DNA of 32,250 nucleotides from Syntrophobacteraceae bacterium (GTDB taxonomy: Bacteria; Desulfobacterota; Syntrophobacteria; Syntrophobacterales; Syntrophobacteraceae): contig JALOOX010000042.1 of NCBI GenBank assembly GCA_025454175.1, forward strand, positions 1 to 32,250, written 5' to 3'. The notes under the pieces are model-generated. The model was not told the DNA's origin, did no database searches, and was given only the letters and a program-made list of their open reading frames with translations. The translations under genes and the position numbers were made by a program. Shown in pieces: positions 8,500 to 14,974 of this stretch (the stretch's first letter is position 1; the number at the start of each line of letters is the position of its first letter).

Positions 8500-8540
8500 A
8501 GCGCTCAGTCCCTTCTCGGTCAGAGAAAGGAATGAGCGCT
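8500..8540 (-). other. Stem-loop in the 3' untranslated region
   Basis: AGCGCTCA (8500-8507) pairs perfectly with TGAGCGCT (8533-8540). Inside, CCTTCTC and GAGAAAGG pair with one bulge. It lies between the surface-protein stop codon and the terminator, so the transcript ends in two stacked hairpins. Confidence 0.55.
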
Positions 8541-8560
8541 GTGGAATGACTTGTTGCGCA

Positions 8561-10792
8561 CTACCTCCTGGGGATGCGAAAGACCGTCTGCTGGATGGGC
8601 AGAGCGGCCAGGTTGTTGTCCCTGTCCAGTTCATGGATTTCACCGCTCGGGTCGATTTCGGCGATAACCGTCTGGCCCGCAAGGGTTTTGTTACGATAGC
8701 TGAAGGACAGGTTCTTGGTGGCGCCCGGAGCGATATTGCGGATAGGAACGGTCTTGAGCAGCGCGCCCTTCGTCACCCCGCCACCGGACAGGTGAAAGGA
8801 CACCTTGAAGCTCCCGGATTTGAGGCTGCCATGATTGGCCAATTGCAGCGTGCTCCGGAAGCTCGATCCATCGTAGCTCGAGGTCAGCCAGGCTCCGCTC
8901 AAATCCACACCCGCTTTCTTATGGACGGTGACGAGGCAGGTGTCTTCAGACTGAAGTCCATGTCGATCGATCACCGTGAGACTGAATAGGAGCGCTTCAG
9001 TGTTTACGGGTATGGCGGGAGCCGTGAACTGAAGGGTCGGAGAGGTCGGATCGACCAGGTCGGCCGGCACGCCCTGGAGCTGCTTCCAGCGATAGGACAC
9101 GATGCCGTCGTCGTCAAAGGATCCCATGCCGTCCATGACCACCAGGTCTCCCTCGTAGGCCGCGGAATCAGGACCGGCATCGGCGACGGGCGGCTCTTCG
9201 GCCCAGGTGACATTCACGATGCAGGCATCGGTTGCCTTGAGCCCCGCGCTATCCGTCACCGTAAGCTCAAACACCAGCGAGGCACCGGCAGCGGTCGGCT
9301 CCGGGGCGACGAAGTTGGCCGCGGCCTGGCTCGAGCCATTGATTTGCACCGCTGGACCCTGGGTCTGGGTCCAGGAGTAAGCCACTATCGCTCCGTCGGG
9401 ATCCCTGGACTGCGAGCCATCCAAGGTCACGTTGGTCCATGCGTCGACCGTTTGGTCCTGACCCGCGCTGGCAACAGGCGGTGCGTTGGCCGCGCTGACA
9501 TTCACGATACAGGTGTCGGTAGCGGTGACTTTGCTTCCATCGGTGACCGTCAGTCGAAAAGTGAGGGAGGCCGTCCTGGAGCCAACATTGGGAGCCTTGA
9601 AGGTTGGATTCGGAGCGGATGGATTGGACAACTTGACGGCCTTTCCGTCCACCTGTTGCCAGAGGTAGGTGAGAACGCCATTGCCCGCGGTGGAGCTGCT
9701 CCCTCTCAAGGTGACCAGGGCGCCGCCGGCCACCATCTGATCCGGTCCCGCATCCGCCAGCGGCTTTTCCTGTATCTGGAGGGGCTTGAAACTGACCGTT
9801 ATGGCTCGGTTGTCCGTGACGGAGTCGAACGTGTAGGTGCTGCCGGGGGTTACGGATTTTCCATCCACCAGCAGACTGTCAATCTCATGGTTTGCGGCGG
9901 GTGTGATGGTGAACGTCTGGCTGCTTCCGGAATTCACCTGCACCTTTCCCGAGGGGGAGATGACGCCGCCACTGCCCGAAACACTCGCCGTGATCGTGTA
10001 GGTGATCGGTGCGAAGCTCGCCGTGATCCTCCGGTTGCCTGTCACGTCCGTAAATTTGTAGCTCGTTACGGCTCCCACCGACGTGTCGCCTACCACCACG
10101 TCGCTCACCCGGTAGCCGTTCGCGGGCGTAATGGTGAATGTCTGGCTGCCGCCGGAATTCACCTGAACCGACCCCGAAGGCGAAATGCTGCCGCCGCTGC
10201 CCGACACGCTCGCCGTGATCGTGTAGACAGTGGGGACAACGGGCGCAAAGCTCGCCGAGATGGTCTTCGGCGCCGTCACATCGTTGAAAGCGTAGCTCGT
10301 GACCGCCCCAACGGACTGGCCATTCACCAGGACATTGCTCACCTGGTAGCCGTTAGCGGGGTTGATCTGGAAAGTCTGGCTTCCGCCTGAAGTGACGAAG
10401 ACCGTGCTCACCGGCAAAATGGCGCCGCCCGCCCCAGCCGAGGGGACGATGGTGTGGCAGACCAGCTCTTCGGAGTGGTCGCTTTGATTGTTGGAAGCAT
10501 CGTAGGCCGTGGCGGCGAAGTAGTAAGTCTTCCCATCTTCCAGGCCGGACCAGGTATAGCTTGTCCGGTTGCCCGCATCCACATTGCTTTGATAACTTCT
10601 GCTCGTGTGGCCGTAGTAAAGCCGATAGCCGGCAACGGGGTCCGTGTTGGCATCCCAGGCCAGGGTCACCTGGGCTGCATGAAGGTAGGAAGGTATTGAA
10701 CAAAGTATGGAAAAGATGGTTATCAGGGTGAGGGTGAATGGGATGAAGACTTGACTTCTTGCGGGCCGTTTCAAAAGCTTGCGCACAGACAT
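8561..10792 (-). CDS. Secreted FN3 / repeat / PKD-like / CARDB surface protein
   Basis: A 743-residue exported protein with no enzyme motif, probably an adhesin or matrix protein. An N-terminal signal peptide (about 1-40, cut near LHAAQ) is followed by an FN3-like domain (about 41-115) with YRLYYG and TYYFAATAYD. Three ~70-residue repeats (about 116-184, 189-262, 264-337) end in a SFAP-type motif and share the core SGGSQTF-ITPANGY; the second and third are also close at the DNA level. Three PKD/Ig-like domains (about 344-433, 436-525, 531-625) begin with DAGPDQ-type motifs, then a CARDB-like domain (about 628-735). No sortase motif, autotransporter domain or PEP-CTERM tail is seen, so the anchoring mode is unknown. 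A c-di-GMP riboswitch leader precedes it; AAGGAGG lies 7 nt before the ATG. Confidence 0.9.
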   Translation of the reverse strand: MSVRKLLKRPARSQVFIPFTLTLITIFSILCSIPSYLHAAQVTLAWDANTDPVAGYRLYYGHTSRSYQSNVDAGNRTSYTWSGLEDGKTYYFAATAYDASNNQSDHSEELVCHTIVPSAGAGGAILPVSTVFVTSGGSQTFQINPANGYQVSNVLVNGQSVGAVTSYAFNDVTAPKTISASFAPVVPTVYTITASVSGSGGSISPSGSVQVNSGGSQTFTITPANGYRVSDVVVGDTSVGAVTSYKFTDVTGNRRITASFAPITYTITASVSGSGGVISPSGKVQVNSGSSQTFTITPAANHEIDSLLVDGKSVTPGSTYTFDSVTDNRAITVSFKPLQIQEKPLADAGPDQMVAGGALVTLRGSSSTAGNGVLTYLWQQVDGKAVKLSNPSAPNPTFKAPNVGSRTASLTFRLTVTDGSKVTATDTCIVNVSAANAPPVASAGQDQTVDAWTNVTLDGSQSRDPDGAIVAYSWTQTQGPAVQINGSSQAAANFVAPEPTAAGASLVFELTVTDSAGLKATDACIVNVTWAEEPPVADAGPDSAAYEGDLVVMDGMGSFDDDGIVSYRWKQLQGVPADLVDPTSPTLQFTAPAIPVNTEALLFSLTVIDRHGLQSEDTCLVTVHKKAGVDLSGAWLTSSYDGSSFRSTLQLANHGSLKSGSFKVSFHLSGGGVTKGALLKTVPIRNIAPGATKNLSFSYRNKTLAGQTVIAEIDPSGEIHELDRDNNLAALPIQQTVFRIPRR

Positions 10793-10846
10793 TCCAGAAC
10801 CTCCTTCGTGTGAAGCCGCGGATGATGCAGCCTCATGGTTCTGGAA
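10792..10846 (-). promoter_or_regulatory. Hairpin pairing across the ribosome site and start codon (riboswitch expression platform)
   Basis: TTCCAGAACC (transcript 10846-10837) is perfectly complementary to GGTTCTGGAA (10801-10792). The second arm holds the last two G of the AAGGAGG ribosome site, the spacer and the first base of the ATG. If formed, it would hide the start. Its place between the aptamer and the ORF suggests translational control, but the alternative fold was not computed. Confidence 0.65.
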
Positions 10847-10924
10847 CGCGGCACGAGCCGACCAAGCACCGGAGCAGCGACCCCGGCCCTCAGTCGATGC
10901 TGTTCCCCCAGTGCTGAATCAGCC

Positions 10925-11010
10925 CGGCAACCCTGCTACCGTATCCCGCCGAAGCGGAACTTAGGCCAGTGGCTTTGCGTCCTGCCCTTTCGAGCAGTTT
11001 GCCCTTGACA
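10925..11010 (-). ncRNA. Cyclic-di-GMP-I riboswitch (GEMM-I aptamer)
   Basis: Read on the minus strand, this has the conserved parts of GEMM-I: AGGGCAAACTGC, a P2 stem closed by a GAAA tetraloop (CTGCTC-GAAA-GGGCAG), GGACGCAAAGCCA, the tetraloop receptor halves CCTAAG and TACGG, and the closing GGTAGCAGGGTTGCCG. P1 can form from CAGTC (5') and GGCTG (3'). It lies about 130 nt upstream of the start of the surface-protein gene on the same strand. The base that separates c-di-GMP from cGAMP preference appears to be G, which favours c-di-GMP, though this depends on my alignment. Confidence 0.95.
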
Positions 11011-11205
11011 GACTGTCGACCGATGTGAACCCTCGATCAAAAAAACCCAAAAACCAGTTCGGTGAATCCCTGGAAATCCTTGAGCCCTTTTCTCCCTTAA
11101 AGAAGGATACATTTCCCCTTCACCGAGTGCTCCAAGGGACATTCCCGTACTGAAACGGATCCAATCCCTGGATGCCCCCCTGGCGGGCCCGATGCCTCGG
11201 AATGC
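11011..11205. other. Leader/intergenic stretch upstream of the riboswitch
   Basis: About 195 bp between the adaptor gene stop and the aptamer. On the minus strand it has a weak CCAG/CTGG hairpin followed by GGTTTTTGGGTTTTTTTG, which could be a poor terminator for the adaptor gene. The riboswitch transcript should start in here, but I found no convincing promoter. Confidence 0.4.
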
Positions 11206-12435
11206 TCAGGGCATCACCACTTCTTCGCCTTCATCCAGCCCGGAGAGCACTTCCACCAGGTCACCGCGGTCGGCCCCCAGTGTGATGGACCGTCTTTCCC
11301 GGCCTCTCTCCGGATGCCACACGACCACGGCGGGGGGCTGCTCTTCCTGGAGCGCGGCCCTGGGAATCACCATGGGCTGAACCTCGCCTTGCGGGATCCG
11401 AACCCTGCCCACCATGCCGTTCGCCAAAGCCCCGTCCGGGGGCAGGGTTATGCTGACCAGGGCCATCCCGGCCGAGGGATCAGTCCGCGGCTGGATTTCA
11501 CGCAGTTTTGCATGAAATGACCGCCCCAGGGGTTCGATCACCACCTCCAACTCCTGCCCCGGCATAAGGCCCGCGCGAACCGACTCCGGAACATGGACAT
11601 GAAGCTCGGGGCGAAATGGCGCTTCCATACAGATCAGCGGTTCCCCCGGGATGGCCATGTCTCCGGCATCGACAGCGATTCGGTGAATCTTCCCCGGGAA
11701 CGGGGCGCGGATCACCGTGTGCTCCAGCATCGATCGCGCCTCACGGACCGCTGTGTCGGCTTGCTGCTTTTGAGCCAGGGATCGGCCTATTTGACTCTCG
11801 GTGGCCTGGATCTCGCTCAGCAAGGCACGCAGGCGGGCTTCAACCATTTCCCGCTGCCCCCGGGCATACTCCAATTGCTGCCGCGTTGCGGCTCTGTTCC
11901 GGTAAAGCTCCTCATGGCGACGGTAATCGGAAGACACTCGGTCGCGGCTGGCCCTCGCCGACTCGACCTGCGCCCGAACAGCCACGAGACGGGCCCGGCC
12001 CAACTCCACCTCCTGTTCCACGGCAGCCCGTTTGGATTCGGCCCGGGCGAGCCGGTCCAGTATTTCGGAATCATCCAGCACAGCCAGAATCGTCGCCGCA
12101 CTGTCCCGACCTTCCCCGGCCGACACCAGGTCTCCCTCCCCAACGTGCATCTCACTGACCTCCGCCATGATGCGACTCGAAATACAAACCTCGTTCATGG
12201 CCCGAACACTCCCCACCTGATCAACCCATGATGTGAAAACGCGGCGCTCGACTCTGACCGTTCCGGGCTGATGATCGAATGGCGCAGGGGCCTCGGATTT
12301 CTCGGGCTCGGCTTTCTTGATGAAACTGCGCGACAGCCACACTCCGAAACCGATGAGGATGAACACCACTGCGGCAATCTTGAAGACCGCCCGTGCGGAA
12401 CCGCCGCTCTTCCCCCTATCGTCGAGATCAATCAT
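11206..12435 (-). CDS. RND/HlyD-family periplasmic adaptor subunit (orphan)
   Basis: A 409-residue membrane fusion protein that would link an inner-membrane pump to an outer-membrane channel. One N-terminal membrane segment (about 17-36) anchors it, with no lipobox. The first lipoyl half (SRIMAEVSEMHVGEGDLV) is followed by a long alpha-helical coiled-coil hairpin (about 115-215), then the second lipoyl half (VIRAPFPGKIHRIAVDAGD), a beta-barrel and a membrane-proximal domain. No pump or outer-membrane factor gene is next to it on either side, so its partner lies elsewhere or has been lost. A GGAGG ribosome site is 8 nt before the ATG. It diverges from the PPOX gene. Confidence 0.9.
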   Translation of the reverse strand: MIDLDDRGKSGGSARAVFKIAAVVFILIGFGVWLSRSFIKKAEPEKSEAPAPFDHQPGTVRVERRVFTSWVDQVGSVRAMNEVCISSRIMAEVSEMHVGEGDLVSAGEGRDSAATILAVLDDSEILDRLARAESKRAAVEQEVELGRARLVAVRAQVESARASRDRVSSDYRRHEELYRNRAATRQQLEYARGQREMVEARLRALLSEIQATESQIGRSLAQKQQADTAVREARSMLEHTVIRAPFPGKIHRIAVDAGDMAIPGEPLICMEAPFRPELHVHVPESVRAGLMPGQELEVVIEPLGRSFHAKLREIQPRTDPSAGMALVSITLPPDGALANGMVGRVRIPQGEVQPMVIPRAALQEEQPPAVVVWHPERGRERRSITLGADRGDLVEVLSGLDEGEEVVMP

Positions 12436-12586
12436 CGCGGATGCCTCCCCAGGGTTTCAAATCTTCATGCCCGGCCGTTGCGCCAGTCAACAGTGCTGGA
12501 AAATATACTCAACGATATTATATTGTGCAGGTGTTTTTAGAAGGCTTCACCTTTGCGATGCTTCCCTATGCTTCAGGAGGACCGAG

Positions 12587-12970
12587 ATGAACATATCGGA
12601 GTACTTTGAAAAGGCCCGTGGCCGTGGAATCCTCGCCACCGCGGATTCCGAGGGGAAAGTGGATATCGCGGTTTACGCCTCACCGCACGTCATGGATGAC
12701 GAGACCGTGGCTTTCATCATGCGGGATCGGCTCACCCATCACAATCTTCAATCCAACCCGCATGCAGCTTACCTTTTCATGGAAGACGGACCGGGGTATA
12801 AAGGAGCTCGTTTGTTTCTGAGCAAAATCCGGGAAGAGCAGGACAGTGTGCTGCTCTTCTCCATCCGCCGCAAGGATTACCAGGAAACGGAGGAGCAGAG
12901 GGGACCGCTTTTCCTTGTGATCTTCAAGGTCGACAAGGTTCTCCCCTTGATCGGAGCCGGTAACCAGTAA
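12587..12970 (+). CDS. Pyridoxamine 5'-phosphate oxidase-fold flavoprotein
   Basis: A 127-residue split-barrel protein of the PPOX family, likely binding FMN or a related flavin. The segments GILATADSEGKVDIAVYA and HHNLQSNPHAAYLFME are typical of this fold. It is too short to be PdxH and does not show the full PdxH C-terminus, so its substrate is unknown. AGGAGG sits seven bases before the ATG at 12587, which decides the start over in-frame upstream ATGs. It diverges from the adaptor gene across an AT-rich segment (12495-12540) that probably holds promoters. Confidence 0.8.
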   Translation: MNISEYFEKARGRGILATADSEGKVDIAVYASPHVMDDETVAFIMRDRLTHHNLQSNPHAAYLFMEDGPGYKGARLFLSKIREEQDSVLLFSIRRKDYQETEEQRGPLFLVIFKVDKVLPLIGAGNQ

Positions 12971-13011
12971 GGCTTTGCCCTGGAACCTCTCACCGTCGTG
13001 ACTCCCCAGAT

Positions 13012-13034
13012 GAGGCCCGTGTGATGCGGGCCTC
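13012..13034. other. Perfect 8-bp hairpin between the PPOX gene and pfp
   Basis: GAGGCCCG (13012-13019) pairs with CGGGCCTC (13027-13034) around a 7-nt loop. There is no T-run, so it may stabilise a transcript end or the pfp leader. TCGTGACTC occurs on both sides (12996-13004 and 13033-13041). Confidence 0.45.
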
Positions 13035-13062
13035 GTGACTCGATTCCATCAGGAGGAAAGAG

Positions 13063-14886
13063 ATGGCGCCTTCTCAAAATGTTTCGACGACCCTGGCCCG
13101 GAGGATCGAGGAATCTGCCGGCAAGCATTCCGTTTTTGAGGATGCGGCCCGCACCCTGCCCATACCTGTGTGCTCGGAGGTGTTGGGTCAGGACGGCAGA
13201 ATCAGACCCGTCGTGTTCAAGGAATCGGTCACCATACTCAAATGCAAAGATCCGGAAGGCGCTGAAAAGACTTTTTCCAGAACGATGGCCAGGCACCGTA
13301 ACATAGTATTGGAGGCGGTGCCGTCCGAAACGCTTCACCAGGTAACGGGAAAGCGGGTGGCGGTGCTCTTTTCGGGAGGTCCGGCCGCAGGGGGACATAA
13401 CGTACTGGCCGGACTCAAGGCGGTCCTCGGAAAGAACAACACCCTTCTCGGCATCCGCAAGGGTCCCAAGGGTCTCCTCAATGGAGATGTCTTCGAGATT
13501 TCCACGGAGGGCATCAAGAAGGTCTTCAATACCGGAGGGTTCGATTTTCTGGGGACGGACCGGACCAAGATCAAGACACCCGAGCAGTTCCGAAAAGTCA
13601 AGGATACCGTACTGAAAAACAAGCTGGACGGCCTCATCATCGTGGGCGGCGATGATTCCAACACCAATGCCGCTTTCATTGCCGAATACCTCGAGCGCGA
13701 GGGAGTCAGGTGCAGCGTCATCGGCATCCCCAAGACCATCGACGGGGACATGGCCGTCGGCGATCTCCTGCCCATCTCGTTCGGCTACGACACGGCGACC
13801 AAGGTCTTCTCAGAGCTCGTGGGCAACCTGAACCAGGATGCCGCCTCGGCGGTGAAATATTACCATTTCGTGAAGCTGATGGGGCGAACGGCCAGCAAGA
13901 TCACCCTTGAGGTGGCCTTGCAGACGAAGCCCGCCATAGCCCTCATTTCCGAGGAGATCGCCGAGAAGAACCTGTCCCTCGATCAACTGGTGGACCACAT
14001 CGTTCGCATCATCGCCGAGCGGAGGCTCAAGGGGATCAACCACGGCGTGGTGCTGGTACCGGAAGGCCTCATCGAGTTCATTCCCGAGATGGGACGACTG
14101 ATCAAGGAGCTCAACAAGGTTCTGGCCGAGTACGAGACGGACATAAAAGATCTCCCGACCCTCAAAAACAAGCAGGAGTTCATTTACCCGCGACTCTCGC
14201 CTCAATCCGCCCAGCTCATGGCCTCACTTCCCGAAGAGATCGAGGAGACGCTCATCCTGGACCGGGACGATCACGGAAATGTCAAGGTCTCCCAGATTGA
14301 AACGGAGAAGCTGCTCATCGAGAAGATACGCTACAAAGCCTCCGAGATGAAGCGGCACACGGACCGATATTTCGGTGCGGGGGAAGGCAAGATCCCCGCG
14401 ACACCAGACCAGATCGAAAAGTTCAAATCCTACACCCTTTCAACCCAGTCTCATTTCCTGGGCTACGAGGGCCGAAGCGGAAAGCCCACGGCGTTTGATG
14501 CGGCATTCACGTTTCTGCTCGGGCTCACGGCGGGCTCCCTCGTCCTGGACGAGCGAACCGGCTACATGGCGGCGGTCACCGATTTCGACAAGGGAGGGAG
14601 GATACTCGGTCTTCCCCTTGCCGGCCTCATCCAGTGCGAGGAGCGGAAAGGCAAGGAAGAACTGGTCATTGAGAAGTCCCTGGTGCGGACGGACTCCCCG
14701 TCGTTCCAGTTCTACGCCCAGCATCGGGACCACTGGGCCAGGGAAGACCTGTTCAGCAGCCCCGGCCCCATTCAGCACTGGGGGCCCACCGCCAGGCAAC
14801 TGCCCATTCTGGTCAGCCTGGACCAGGGATACGAGGATTTCACCACGTTCAACCTGGGAGCGGAATGCCATGTGGAGTTCGAGTGA
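13063..14886 (+). CDS. pfp: Pyrophosphate--fructose-6-phosphate 1-phosphotransferase (long type)
   Basis: A cytoplasmic enzyme interconverting fructose-6-phosphate and fructose-1,6-bisphosphate with pyrophosphate as phosphoryl donor, reversible and so usable in gluconeogenesis. GGPAAG (105-110) replaces the GGDAPG of ATP enzymes, GGDDSNT (195-201) has the Asp in place of Gly that blocks ATP, and PKTIDGD (223-229) carries the lysine of PPi enzymes. At 607 residues it belongs to the long clade related to plant PFP. AGGAGG precedes the ATG. It stands alone; it may be monocistronic or follow the PPOX gene 92 nt upstream. PPi dependence is inferred from these residues. Confidence 0.93.
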   Translation: MAPSQNVSTTLARRIEESAGKHSVFEDAARTLPIPVCSEVLGQDGRIRPVVFKESVTILKCKDPEGAEKTFSRTMARHRNIVLEAVPSETLHQVTGKRVAVLFSGGPAAGGHNVLAGLKAVLGKNNTLLGIRKGPKGLLNGDVFEISTEGIKKVFNTGGFDFLGTDRTKIKTPEQFRKVKDTVLKNKLDGLIIVGGDDSNTNAAFIAEYLEREGVRCSVIGIPKTIDGDMAVGDLLPISFGYDTATKVFSELVGNLNQDAASAVKYYHFVKLMGRTASKITLEVALQTKPAIALISEEIAEKNLSLDQLVDHIVRIIAERRLKGINHGVVLVPEGLIEFIPEMGRLIKELNKVLAEYETDIKDLPTLKNKQEFIYPRLSPQSAQLMASLPEEIEETLILDRDDHGNVKVSQIETEKLLIEKIRYKASEMKRHTDRYFGAGEGKIPATPDQIEKFKSYTLSTQSHFLGYEGRSGKPTAFDAAFTFLLGLTAGSLVLDERTGYMAAVTDFDKGGRILGLPLAGLIQCEERKGKEELVIEKSLVRTDSPSFQFYAQHRDHWAREDLFSSPGPIQHWGPTARQLPILVSLDQGYEDFTTFNLGAECHVEFE

Positions 14887-14892
14887 GGCGCG

Positions 14893-14907
14893 GAGGGCAT
14901 CGCCCTC
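14893..14907. other. Short hairpin between convergent pfp and FapA-like genes
   Basis: GAGGGC-ATC-GCCCTC forms a perfect 6-bp stem six bases after the pfp stop. There is no T-run on either side. It may slow polymerase between the convergent genes, but it is not a clear intrinsic terminator. Confidence 0.35.
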
Positions 14908-14974
14908 GGGGGGATGGGAGTGGTAGCCCGTCACAGGCCGTTGCCGAAGGGGTCGACCGAAGACGCTCGGAGGC

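Larger units (their letters stand above)
8209..8560. other. Intergenic region: regulator promoter and surface-gene terminator
   Basis: This 352-bp gap lies between two minus-strand genes. It holds the regulator's leader and candidate promoter (8290-8318), a dyad (8309-8330), a short inverted repeat ACTCC-GTCAT-GGAGT near 8404-8418, the intrinsic terminator (8452-8493) and a second hairpin (8500-8540). I see no gene in it. Confidence 0.7.

Noticed and set aside
8209..8560. Sigma-54 (-24/-12) promoter near the sigma-54 activator
   Set aside because: I found no TGGCAC-N5-TTGC-like sequence; a sigma-70-like pair is a better fit.
8561..10390. Antisense frame and internal repeats as a possible CRISPR-like array
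   Set aside because: The repeats are ~220 bp protein-domain repeats inside a coding region, not short repeats with unique spacers.
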